Shown one piece after another: positions 23,961-34,282 of a stretch of DNA of 64,000 nt. The DNA lies in assembly GCA_946811695.1 (NCBI GenBank), contig OX328124.1, positions 87,448,030-87,512,029 of the forward strand, read 5' to 3'. Made by a program: the position numbers and the translations under genes. Within the stretch, counting starts at the first letter, position 1; the number at the start of each line of letters is the position of its first letter. This DNA comes from Gonocerus acuteangulatus. Its lineage: Eukaryota > Arthropoda > Insecta > Hemiptera > Coreidae. The notes beneath the pieces are model-generated. The model was not told the origin of the DNA, made no database searches, and saw nothing but the letters and a program-made list of their open reading frames with translations.

Positions 23961-25327
23961 TATTTTTGAGGTCACTGAGATAGGGAAAAATATTTAAAAA
24001 AATCTTTGACCCATTTGTAGACACACACATCTTTTGACATAATAGATAAACATTGGGAAAACATTTTGTAAATCTATGGAACATTTAAGTAGTACCTTTT
24101 TGCACTATTATTTACATAAACATAATATATATATTCATAAAAAATAATACATAGTCTATGATTCGAAAATAAATAAAAAAAATAGACTAACAACTTGAAG
24201 AAAAAAGTAATTGTACTGACTTGTTTTCTTTTTTTTTAATAATAACAAATATATACAATTATATTATGCACTAAAAACGAAATATCCATCAATCATCGTC
24301 TGATTCAATTCTGCTACATCCATCAGCATTTTCTTTTGACAAGTCAGTATAGTCTGCCTCATTTTCTAATGACAGTTCTTGAAGTGGATCATGTGGTAAA
24401 CTACACTTCAATAGGCTAATTACATATACATCGGTAACATGAAATTTAAATAAACACGTATAGTTTCTGTTCAAAAAATGGAAAAGTAATTGCAAGAACA
24501 AAACTGCAATAAACACTGGGAAAAATGTTCCCTTTCTTAGAGTCCGATTAATATTCCCTTCCGTCGCCTGTTGATGATCCAAGAAAGTAAATATTTACAT
24601 TTTACCTTAATCCTACTAATACTAGACAGTATTTAGTAAGTGATTTGTAAAATATTTTTTTGAATTTTGTCCACCTAAAAGGTGATTTTCGCCCACTTTG
24701 CGCCGCGGATTCTTCAGCTTCTATCTGACTGCCTAAACTAAATTTGAATTTGCATTGAAAGGGGGAAGAAGGGGGAGCTGAAAGTCTCAAGACAGTAAAG
24801 TAGAAGCTTAAGGCTTATCGAAAAAAAATATTTGGAAGTGGAACTTTTTTTTAAACCTTACTCAAACTTGAGTAATCAACAAAATATGAACAATCTAGTA
24901 ATAATTTCATTACTATTTTTTTTTCTTTGATATGCCATTCTGTTATTATATATATATTATGTATTTATAAAGAACATACTACTAGGTAATAAATCCATTG
25001 TGAAAAGAATTTATAAAATTTGCACACAAGTTTTAAAACACACCTTACAAAGACCGTAGTTGGAACAAGACTAAACAGAGGAAGTGGAATTGACGCGTAT
25101 TGGTTCCTTCCTTATTGTTTTAAACAGGTTTGGATTAGACCAGCTAAAAAAAATGTTTTCCCCTATAGCAAGGGCCACCCTAATGTACACCGTTTCATGG
25201 GTTGATAGAGCTACGGTTGACTCCCAACTTACACAGGAACCTGCTAAAGTAGCCTGTATATGAACGGCCGTCATTGTTGCATGATTCCCAATTAGTATCT
25301 GCGAATCCAATGAGAGGTTGATTACTT
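23961..25327. other. hAT interior without recognised gene
   Basis: Minus frames at 24,289-24,582 (97 codons, acidic C-terminus) and 24,602-24,790 (62 codons) are adjacent and could be remnants of a second protein. I do not recognise either. Confidence 0.3.
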
Positions 25328-26005
25328 TTTTAGCGCGGTTCCACCTTCCCTCCGTAGGGAGTAAACCCGCCCACGAGGCTGTCCTCATGACGCAATCCGG
25401 AAGTACCGACATGAAAACTTTACGTTTCAGACCATATAGATTTGTATGTTCGCGCTGTAGTTGCCTGAAAAACGGTCCGATTTTGATGAAGTTTGATACA
25501 AAAATCTATCGTTTCGTTTGTAAGGTCAAGTCCGTTGGTAATCAGCGACTCCAGCCTCCGGAACACGGTGTTTGGGGTGAAATTCGCGCGAACGAAACAT
25601 AGAAAAACAAATGGAACCATTTTTAAGGCGATATATGTTATAGTTTTTAAGAAAAGTGGACCGTTTTTAATTGGTTGTTTTTTTGTTATAACTTGCATTT
25701 ATGTGTAAAATTAGTATTTGAGTAAAAGAAAGCCAGAAAATGAGAAACGTTTTGGCAATAGTGGTTTTCTTGAGCAAAAGTCGAGTTGGCGGGTGAGCAA
25801 TTTTCGCTCTGGATTTTGTAAGTTTCCTGTTGTGGTGCCTTAAACTTCCTTCTCTTTAAGATTTAATTTATATTTTTTACGAAAAATCAAACGTCTCATC
25901 AAAAATCTACCAATAACTTCTTCTATTCCTTTGCTAATAGCATTAGGGATAAGAACGGAACCAGTCTAAAGCTGACGCAGTTCCTGCGAGTCGGGCTTTG
26001 ATAGA
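25328..26005 (+). mobile_element. Dispersed repeat family F, copy F2
   Basis: The left end is TTTTTTAGCGCGGTTCCACC, with CCCTCCGTAGGGAG and CTCATGACGCAATCCGGAAG as in F1. The interior has CGATTTTGATGAAGTTTGAT and GTGAAATTCGCGCG, both also in F5. The right end is GACGCAGTTCCTGCGAGTCG. It is shorter than F1 (about 0.68 against 1.06 kb) because the AAACGGTTGGG module is missing. Confidence 0.7.
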
Positions 26006-26039
26006 AGAATCACATTTCTGGTTCCTTTAAAGTAACGGA

Positions 26040-26268
26040 TGATTGGTTTTGCTGCCATCCACTGATATCACGTGTTGCACTGGCTTAAAAAACTTATTGA
26101 ATAAGAAATATCAGGTCTTGTACCAATTGATAGGTAAAGGAGTGGCCCTATAAGATTTTGATAAGGGTACGCTGGAAGAACTTTTGCTGAATTTCGCTCG
26201 AGTTTGATACTAGGTATCATTGGGGTCGACAAATGCTTGAACTCTTCCATATTATATTTTTTTATCAT
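26040..26268 (-). pseudogene. Ty1/copia polyprotein fragment
   Basis: The frame reads MEEFKHLSTPMIPSIKLERN, then YPYQNLIGPLLYLSIGTRPD and ISYSISFLSQ. This is the conserved connection between reverse transcriptase and RNase H in copia elements (YRxxxGSLxYLxxxTRPDIxxAVxxLSQ). Only about 70 codons survive. No LTRs, integrase or protease are visible. It lies inside the hAT element next to repeat F2 and is dead. Confidence 0.85.
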
Positions 26269-26603
26269 TTAATTAATATAAAAACACATGGAAATTTCTA
26301 AAGGTAGAAATATTGCAAGTAGAACAAGCACATTTCGAATAGAATCCCTACGAACTATGAAACTTGGAAGAGATATAGGATGAAACGGTACAAATGATAA
26401 TATTAATAGAATCTAGACAGTAGAAAATTCATAAACAATCACTGAATTAGTAATATATAGATTATATTAACTCCCTTCTGTTTATAATACATCTTAGGTC
26501 CGCCTAAAAGCCAAGTCTAGCTTATCTTTAAACAAGTTCTATTAGTTTTAATAATTTACTAAATTATCGAAATAACATATGATTTATATTAATTCACGTT
26601 ATT

Positions 26604-26800
26604 TTAGTAAAACTAAACTAAACTAAACTAAACTAAAGCTTTAATTTAGTTTTTAGTCAATTCCATATGATTTAGTTTTAGTTTTAGTTTAGTTAAAATC
26701 CATTAATTAGTAATATTTTAGTTTTAGTTTTTTTTAGGTTACAATTTTTAGTTTAGTTTTAGGTTATTTAAAAAAGTGAATTTAGTTTTCGTTTTTAGTT
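26604..26800. repeat. Subterminal AAACTAA repeats, right end of hAT
   Basis: This mirrors 20,396-20,615, with runs of AAACTAAACTAAACTAAACT and TTAGTTTTAGTTTAG just inside the right terminal repeat. Confidence 0.75.
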
Positions 26801-26821
26801 TTGCCCAACATTGAGTGTAAC

Positions 26822-26866
26822 AGTATGACTAGCTCCAACTTACGATTTTTAGCATCTGGTGAGTAG
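26822..26866 (+). pseudogene. Harbinger transposase N-terminus, part 2
   Basis: Immediately after the right AGTGTAAC duplication the frame reads SMTSSNLRFLASGE then stop. Together with part 1 this gives the family's FRKAISVxxxLxxxLRFLASG segment on either side of the hAT insertion. Confidence 0.75.
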
Positions 26867-26939
26867 GTATTTACTTGATAAAATACTATTTTTATTATGA
26901 AATTTTATTAAAATGAACTATGTTCTGAAACCTGCACAC

Positions 26940-27115
26940 TTGATATATGTATTTCACAATTGCATTTAATTTCGGTACTGAATGCTTCGACAATTTCCGT
27001 TAAAGCATGATGTTTTTTTTATTTTATCTTTATAGGTAATACGCTTAACGTCCCACAGCTCCGGTTTGCTTTGGTGCATACTGATAAGTTCTATAACTTC
27101 AACTTTTAACGGCAT
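26940..27115 (-). pseudogene. MADF/Myb-like domain protein of the Harbinger element
   Basis: PIF/Harbinger elements carry a second gene, a Myb/SANT or MADF DNA-binding protein that helps the transposase. From the ATG at 27,115 the minus frame reads MPLKVEVIELISMHQSKPEL, then WDVKRITYKDKIKK. This fits the MADF start (LIxLVxxxPxLWDxxxxxYKDRxKK). A frameshift in an A8 run follows, and another frame gives HHALTEIVEAFSTEIK, the third helix with its W position replaced. The domain is cut short after about 55 residues. It sits inside the right end of the 19.9-27.2 kb element, opposite in strand to the transposase. Confidence 0.7.
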
Positions 27116-27254
27116 AGAAGTGTCGACACTTATAGCTCGTGATAGAAATATATAAATATATATATATATATATCAGACATAAATTGTTCATGGTTTACAT
27201 TAGTCAGAATTTCTCTCTGATATAATAGTGTAAACGCACCCTTATATCCAATAT

Positions 27255-27309
27255 GAATGTAACGTTTCGAACTTAATTGTCCTTCTTCAGGCATAACTCT
27301 TCAAGCAAT

Positions 27310-27396
<87 letters not shown>
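27255..27396 (-). repeat. Retroelement-end-like motif with TA and GT microsatellite
   Basis: The minus strand reads GCCTGAAGAAGGACAATTAA, then GTTCGAAACGTTACAT. On the plus strand this is followed by a TA run (about 27,317-27,362) and a GT run (to 27,396). The same hairpin layout is at 16,990 and in the Penelope tail at 6.3 kb. Confidence 0.5.
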
Positions 27397-27400
<4 letters not shown>

Positions 27401-28261
27401 ATTATAAATAGGATGAACAACAGGTCAAACACCTCCACTTTATATTCCTTTTATTAAACAGAATATCGTGCAAAACTATTTTGTCTGATTTGCAAGGTGA
27501 AAATCGTTAACTACCAAAATCAATGTACTGGAACATCGTTTTTTAGTAAAAATTCGCGCTGAAAAAAACAGCGCCTACGTATTTCCCTAATTTTTATTCC
27601 CTTCCGGAGTTTATTTGAGAAATTCTGAAAATTGAACTGTTATTAAATGATTCCCGTTTCTTAAAATAATAAAATGTTTAATACAACTAAGAGGAAGAAG
27701 GAAATGAAAATATTGCTTAAGATACAAATTAACTTTATTTCTGAGAACTGAAGTAATTTCATTTAAGTAAACAATTAAGAAGAGAAGAAGAAAATTGGAA
27801 AAATGGAATCTTGTATAAACAAATGAAATTTCGATATCTCAAGTTAATAACAATAACACACCATTCCTTAGCGCAGATTGGATTTAAATGATTTATGCAA
27901 AGAATGCTACTCTTTTCTCTAAAGAGATGTTCCGCGTTTTTCCTGAAGGAGGATGGAGATTGGTAGCCTTATGAATTATTTTATCTAAGGCTTCATTAAC
28001 TCTTGCTTCTCACACAGATAGATTATCAAATAAAATCTATCTGTGTAATGACCTTCAAATTGTCCTGATTCTTGAATTAAAATAAGAATTTAAATACTTT
28101 GCTACATTTTATACAAACATAGTTAATTTATCCAAAACCTAGTTTGCGATTGTCAACAATACTTCATATACATTTACTCAAAAATTTTTGAATTTTATTG
28201 AAATTCAATTAAAAATGTATTTATCATCATATGTATTGATAAAAAATAGTGCGTACACTAA
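27397..28261. other. No recognised feature
   Basis: AT-rich sequence without coding or repeat signal. Confidence 0.35.
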
Positions 28262-28432
28262 GGCCCGATACACACTGAAGAAACCGGTTTCGTGAAGTTA
28301 CTGCACACACAGTTTCATGAAACCGATTTAACAAATTTCATGAAACCCGGTTTCACCAACCTATGGTTTCTATCTATCGGTTGCAAGCAACTTGAGTTTC
28401 ACGAAACCAGTTTCTTCAGTGTGCGCCGGGCC
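28262..28432. mobile_element. MITE, 171 bp, about 40-bp TIRs
   Basis: The left end GGCCCGATACACACTGAAGA and the inverted right end GGCCCGGCGCACACTGAAGA both continue into AACYGGTTTCGTGAA. Internal GTTTCATGAAACC palindromes repeat the theme. The left flank is TAA and the right flank is AAA, possibly a decayed TWA target of a PIF/Harbinger-type MITE. Confidence 0.8.
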
Positions 28433-28470
28433 AAAATGTTAACTTCCTGCCCACTTGCTGTTCTCTTCTT

Positions 28471-28587
28471 TAGTGTGAGAGATATAACTTACCACTTAGG
28501 GAAAGCGTAGAGGGGGCTCGACGTTCTAGAGACACCGCCCTGCCTAAGACCCTTCCACACTCAAGTGACAAGTTATATCTCAGACTA
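28471..28587. repeat. Inverted-repeat element, 117 bp
   Basis: TAGTGTGAGAGATATAACTT at the left and TAGTCTGAGATATAACTTG (reverse complement) at the right extend to arms of about 30 bp around a GC-richer core. It is a probable small MITE. Confidence 0.65.
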
Positions 28588-28682
28588 TAGACCATTTTCG
28601 GTCAACTTCCTGCTCAAATTCTGTTGACTTTCCGTTAATGAAGACATTCCATAATCTTATTCACTCGGTACATCATGAATTA

Positions 28683-28769
28683 TTCACAGAATTATTCGTT
28701 ATTCATTATTCGTTATTCATCATTCGTTATTATTTATTTCTAGTTGGTCTACTGATTAATCCTACTCAA

Positions 28770-28830
<61 letters not shown>
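28683..28830. repeat. ATTCGTTATTC repeats, CA and TA microsatellites
   Basis: A run of ATTCATTATTCGTTATTCAT-like units is followed by (CA)n and (TA)n at 28,770-28,826. Confidence 0.85.
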
Positions 28831-28831
<1 letters not shown>

Positions 28832-29089
28832 TTCCGGCTGCCAACATCATAATAAATCTATAATTTTTCACTAAAATATGTTTATTCTGATTGATCATTC
28901 GAATAATTTGTGAATAAAACATAAACTTCATTTACAGAATAACGAATAATGAATAAAAGTATCTCTTTATCCATCATTCTGAATAATTTTTGCCCAACAC
29001 TCATCATATAATAATGATAATGGTATAGAAGAAGGCGCGCTTTAAAAAGAGTATTATAAAAACTAATTTACACGGAACTAAGTCGGTGT

Positions 29090-29460
29090 CGCCTGTTCCC
29101 TTACGTTGGCGTGATACGCGTGGCGCGGAATTCTGTGGGCCCTAATCTTGAAAACGGTTGGGAAATCGTGGTAAGTGGAAGGTGGCAATTCGAAAGCTTA
29201 CTAAATGTTCTACAAAAAATGTTCTAAAGCAAATTTCCATGGGGCGATGTCAATCGAAGAAATAATTGCATAAAACCTCAAAAGTATTAGTTTTGTACTT
29301 TTGACCGGGTTTTTGTCTTTGATTAACTAACTGCTTATTTTTGTTTTGGTTTTAAATTGCATTTATCAGTTAAATTAGTATCTTACAAAAAGAAGACAAG
29401 AAAATGAGAAATGTATTGGTAATAAGTTTAAAATGGCTGTGGCTAATCATGATGGCGTAT
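29090..29460 (+). mobile_element. Dispersed repeat family F, fragment F3
   Basis: It contains GGCGCGGAATTC, AAAACGGTTGGGAAATCGTGG and ATTCGAAAGCTTACTAAATG as in F1. TGCATTTATCAGTTAAATTA, then GAAAATGAGAAATGTATTGG, match F2. Only the interior is present. Confidence 0.65.
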
Positions 29461-30763
29461 ACATATGCTTGTTTTTAATTCTCCTATCTATATAACCTTC
29501 ATCATACTGTTACAACTTAATTAATCATTATTTCTTATTTTGTTGCAATGATTTAACCATGAAGTACTTATTTACGACTGACTTTTAACAGTAAAACGAA
29601 TTTAATAGTAAAAAACATACTGAAAATGGCAAATTTTTGGCTTATTTCTATTCAAACCCCCTTCCATAAGTCATAACCACGTAAAAAATAAACAGAAACT
29701 TGCTAAAAATGAGATGCTAAAGCATGTTTCATGTTTTTTTAATTTTGGCAGAAGGCTGAAAGCAAAATAAACGGGAAGATCCCTGCGGGAATAGACAGAT
29801 AGGAAGATTAGTAAACCAGACAGTTCGAGTGACAAATGTGTTTATCTGAATACACAGTCTATGAACGATTATGGATGAGATTTTAATTTCTCCTATTATT
29901 TAACGATCAAGTGATTGGCTATTATAATTAATGAAAAGGTCAGACAGTCCTGTAATTATAGAATCAATCTTTCAAAAGTTAATTACAATCCAATGATTTC
30001 TTTCTTATTGAGAAACTTGATCTAGTCAGCTTATTATTTTTCTTTCCTTCCACCTATTCGGAATTATTTTCTTTACAATATCCATTTACTTAGGAATCTC
30101 TTACTTTTTAATCCCAGAACAAACTTTAGCAACTGAAACAATCGAACTTTTATTTCTTTTTCTTTATGAACTTCATAAAATTGTTATAAAGAAATAAAGA
30201 TTGGTAAATAAATATGATAATGAATTCATTAAAATTTTTATCATATTCATTAAAATTAGTGCAATATTCAACTAACTAGTCAATTTAAGTTAAAAAAAAA
30301 TTTTGTTAAATTTATATCTGTAACAATAATTTGTAATGTTTAATTGAGGCAGCTCCTATATGAAAATGTCTTGATAAAAAGAATTGAATATATACATATT
30401 AGCGGGAGAACAAGAAATTGTTAATGAACTCACACACGTGTACTACTTTGTTCTCTTATTGTTTCATCGCAAACCAGAAAATGTTATAATATATTATTTG
30501 CGAGAAAACGGGTATTGGATAATGGCTACTTTCTAATACCGAAAACATGTATGGAATGAACTAACATTTCGGAAATAACCTTAAAAAAAAGTGACGTAAT
30601 AAATATATTATCTTGTGAATTATATTGTAAGTAGGAACATAAAACACCCAGAAATCTTTTATGTAGGTGTTGTTAATCCTTTACGAAATGGATGATACTA
30701 CAGAAATTGGCTTAAATGTCGTTTATGTTAAATTACACCAATCTTCGACTGTTAAAAAAGAGT

Positions 30764-30798
<35 letters not shown>

Positions 30799-31508
30799 AC
30801 GGTACCCATCATTGTGGTCTAAAAGAATAAAAAACATAAAGACGTTATCACCACGAAATCCTTCTACCTATGGTGTTGTGCTAGGAGTATTTTGGAGTCA
30901 GTAAGTCAGGTAAGTCTTAAGGAATTGTCAGGTCGCTGAATCGTCTACATTGTCAGTATATGTTTAGTCTGCAAGTGGGTCTTTGGTTTCTATCTAGTAG
31001 GTATGAATAAGTAAGTAGAGTATGTCTTATCCGAAGCCTAGATAAAATTACTTCGTCTTACAGAGAATATTGTTATTTTTTCTAGGCAGCTGTACAACAT
31101 ATTGGATATGTTCCATATATACGTAAAATGTTCGATTTTCCAATCCCTTTCGATGTTTCGGCAAATGTTTTTTAACATTTGATTGTAACTGCTCTTTTTC
31201 TTTCTATTTCCCACAATTTCTTTCTATTTTCCAAATTTACGTGATATGTAGTATATTTACTCCATGAATGAAATATTACCTAATGATTTAGGATTACAGA
31301 TTCCTTCCATTAACTCACCGCTTGAGGAATAGCAGTTTAGTTGCCTTAATACATTCTATTATACCGTAATAGGGTTCTTCGACTGAAGGTCGTATTTGGC
31401 TTCCCTCCAGCATCTGGGAAATTTACGGGAAATGGAAAGCATATTTAACAAGAGGTAATACATTTCGTACTACTATTTTTTTAAGGATCAATGTTCTGTT
31501 TGTAATTT
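29461..31508. other. No recognised feature apart from an A29 run
   Basis: AT-rich sequence. A poly(A) run at about 30,769-30,797 could be the tail of an unrecognised retroposon. Confidence 0.4.
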
Positions 31509-31539
31509 AGTTTACTTACTTACTGGTGGGCGCTAGACC
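31509..31539 (-). pseudogene. 3' UTR tail of the outer LINE fragment
   Basis: On the minus strand this is CGCCCACCAGTAAGTAAGTAA, continuing the outer LINE after its stop codon. It is separated from the coding part (35,036-35,270) by the hAT-like element. The GTAA repeat is a tetranucleotide tail. Confidence 0.65.
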
Positions 31540-31906
31540 TAGTGTTGTTAAAAGCGAGCCCTGACTAGAGGCTTCAGGCCTGCACCTTGAACCTAGCCTC
31601 TAGAGCCCGAGCTCTGAGGGCCGGATGAAGGCTTGGGAGTGAGGCTTCATCCTAACCTTATCAAGCCCTGAAGGTTCGGCAAGGTTCTCCCTCGAGCCTT
31701 GAAGGCTCGGCCTTGGAGCCCTGGGAAGGTAGAGCCTCGGCAAGCACGGTTATAGTCGAAGCCTTTCTGGTGCTTTACTAGATTATCTATATACAATAAT
31801 TACTTACTCTATAATCATTAAATTTTATTCATGTCGATTTTTTTGTGACATTTCCACCATTTATTTCACAATAATAAACATAAATTTTTAGCGGATTCTT
31901 TATTTA

Positions 31907-34282
31907 ATTTTTCTTCTTTCTCTATCTCCCTTGTGCCCTTAAGCGTGGAGTGGATTAGCCTCGACCCATCTCTTGAATAGCTGTCTATCCTGGGCCATTC
32001 TTTTTGCTTCAGTTACAGTACTACCCTTATCTCTTATTATCTTCCCGATATGGCTTTCATAAGTGTCCCTAGGCCTGCCTACTGGCCGCTTACCGTACGG
32101 TCTTGCCTCCATCAGCCACTTTACTTTCCTGTCATCTCTCATACGGCTAACATGACCGAACCACCTTAGCTGGCGTTCCTGGAGAGTATCTTTTACTGGC
32201 CTCACGCCTAGGTTTTCTCGGATACTTTCGTTTCTCACGCAGTCCCGCCTAGTTTTGCCTGCTACTCTCCTAAGATACCTCATCTCAGTGGCCGTTATCT
32301 GGTTATAGTGCTTTTCCAACATTGTCCAGCTTTCTGAGCCATACAGCAGTACTGGGAGAAAAACAGTTTTAAATATTCGTAGTTTGGCTGATCTGCCTAC
32401 TTCCTTTTTCCCTATAAATGTTTTGGATAGTTGGTAGAACACACCATTGGCCTTCTTGAGACGGTTCAAGACCTCCTGGTCGATTCTGCTGTCCTTGGCT
32501 ACGATCGTTCCCAAGTACTCATAGTGGTCTACCACTTCCAACCGCTCTCCGTTGCAGGTAATATTGATGTCCTCGATTCTATTCCTGCCAACATGCATTA
32601 TCTTGCTCTTTTCAGGATTTATTGTCAGACCTTTCCTTTCCAGTTCTAGATGCCATTCATTAATAGTTGTTTGGAGCTATTCAATACTGTCCGCCACTAA
32701 AACTATGTCATCTGCGTAGATAAAGGATTGTACGAGCACTGGGATGAGATTCCAATAACCCACTGGGGTTCTAGGCGTTCTTCTTTTACAAATTTTCCAC
32801 ACTTCATCCATAACTACGTTAAATAAAAGAGGGCTTAGGCTGTCTCCCTGCTTAACTCCCTTATGGAAATAAAATGGGGCCGACTTCAACCCATTGAGGC
32901 GAACAATCCCCTTTGGGTTTTGGTACACTGACTTTATGGCTTTTATCAGGTTTGGAGGAACTCTCTTCTGCTGCAGTGCATTCCAAATCTCGCTCCGTGG
33001 GATTGAATCGAAGGCCGACTTCAAATCAAGGAAAGCCAAAAAAATGCTTTTTCCCTTATCCCAAGCCTTTTCTAATATCATTCGCAGAGAGAAGATATGG
33101 TCCTGAGTTCGCCTGCCAGGTCTAAAAGCTGCTTGCTCCTCCTCTATATCTTCCTCCACATAGCCTCTTAGTCTCTGCTCTAAAATTCTTGTGTATACTT
33201 TGTATATAACTGAAGATAGACAAATAGGCCTATAATTGCTACAGATGGCTTGGTTTCTCTTCTTGTATAATGGAACAATTATATTTTCCTCCCATTCTCT
33301 TGGTATCCTTCCTTCATCCCACACCTTTTGAAAGAGATTCTGCAGTGCTTTATTTAGTTCTTCTCCCCCGAACTTTACCATTTCAGGCGCAATATCATCG
33401 ATTCCAGCAACCTTGCCTGATTTTATCCTTTCAATTGCTACCTCTATCTCATCCTCTGTAATGGTATCATCCATCTCAGGTGGTAATTCCAAGCTGGTTC
33501 CAGCCCCTCTTCGGCAATCTACCAAGGCAATATCCTGTTCTTCAAGCGCAAATTTTTCCTGGAAGTACTTCCTCCATACCTCAAGAATTTCTTTATCTTC
33601 ACTGATTAATTTTCCGGAATCGCTCTTTATGTTCCTAATTCGTTTAGCCCTCTGGTTCTTGAGTCCTTTCACAGTGCTCCAGAACTTTCGGATATTTTCC
33701 TGGTAGCTCTGCTCAATTTCTTTGCCAAACTCTTCCCATGTTCTACTCTTGGCCTCCTTCACGATCCGACCACACTCGTTTCTCTTCCTGACATACTCTT
33801 CCCAATTTTGGGGGGTTTTCAATTTCAAATAGGCTTTCCAGGCATTCTTCTTTAGTTTAACTCCCATAGCGACATGTGAATTCCACCACCTTGTTTTCTT
33901 TGTACTGCACCCTATCTTTTTCTTTCCGCATACCTTCTCAGCAGCTTTAAGGATGCATTTTTTAATATCGTGCCACAGTTCATTAAGGTCATTGTCAGCA
34001 TTCACTTCTACTAGACCTCTTCCTAATTCTTCTGAATACTGCTTCTTTTTATCCTCCAGACGAAGGGTTTCCACTGCAAGCCTCTCAAACGTTTTTGGCC
34101 TTTGTTTGCTATACACAATATTCTTTGTATCCGCAGTTACAAGCCGGTGGTCAGTATTCAGCTCTGCACCTCTTATTACTTTGATGTCGGTAAAAAAGCG
34201 TCTTATATCCTTGCTATAGAGAAAATAGTCAATGATACTACTTCCTCCTCCTCCATATGCCTCATATGTGATCTTATGTATA
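31907..34282 (-). mobile_element. RTE-like LINE, 5'-truncated, with 10-bp TSD
   Basis: The 2,376-bp insertion is flanked by TCTTTATTTA at 31,897-31,906 and 34,283-34,292. Its 3' end on the minus strand is a short GA-rich UTR ending AAGAAGAAAAAT. The 5' end is cut within the endonuclease. It lies wholly inside the hAT-like element and is therefore younger. Confidence 0.85.
31939..34282 (-). pseudogene. RTE-clade endonuclease-reverse transcriptase, one nonsense codon
   Basis: This protein nicks target DNA and copies the element RNA. From about 34,270 downwards come the endonuclease end (SSIIDYFLYSKDIR, then NTDHRLV) and a linker. The reverse transcriptase follows, with AAFRPGRRTQDHIFSLR, LAFLDLKSAFDS (first Asp), GVKQGDSLSPLLFNVVMDE and FIYADDIVLVADS (YADD). 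Then comes the RTE-type C-terminal domain, with HYEYLGTIVAKDSRI, LYGSESWTM, RWFGHVSRM and KRPVGRPRDTYES. The frame is continuous for about 780 codons apart from a single TAG at 32,677-32,679 directly after the YADD region. The first half of the endonuclease is missing. Good catalytic conservation and one stop suggest a recent copy. Confidence 0.9.

Larger units (their letters stand above)
20385..26813. mobile_element. hAT transposon with decayed transposase and internal insertions
   Basis: The ends read CAGTGTTTGGCAAAACTAA (left) and CAATGTTGGGCAAAACTAA (right, reverse complement), a hAT-type terminal repeat. They are flanked by a perfect 8-bp duplication AGTGTAAC at 20,377-20,384 and 26,814-26,821. 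About 220 bp at each end is packed with TTTAGTTTT/AAACTAA motifs. The minus-strand BED/hAT transposase at 22.0-23.6 kb is probably its own. It has since been invaded by a LINE ORF1 fragment, two SINEs, repeat family F and a copia fragment, which explains the 6.4-kb length. Confidence 0.9.
19922..27241. mobile_element. PIF/Harbinger-like DNA transposon, split by a hAT element
   Basis: Terminal inverted repeats GGGTGCGTTTAAACT (19,922) and GGGTGCGTTTACACT (reverse complement, ending 27,241) are flanked by TTA at 19,919-19,921 and 27,242-27,244, the usual PIF/Harbinger 3-bp target. Removing the hAT insertion leaves about 880 bp. These carry the N-terminus of a Harbinger transposase on the plus strand and a MADF/Myb-like gene remnant on the minus strand. 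That is the two-gene, divergently or convergently arranged pattern known for this superfamily. The central part of the transposase is deleted, so the copy was already defective before or after the hAT entered. Confidence 0.85.

Noticed and set aside
16990..27310. Active hammerhead ribozymes at 17.0, 27.3, 6.3 and 44.2 kb
   Set aside because: The CTGAnGA and GAAA blocks are present in part, but stem II is offset by a base and no stem III plus cleavage site could be drawn.
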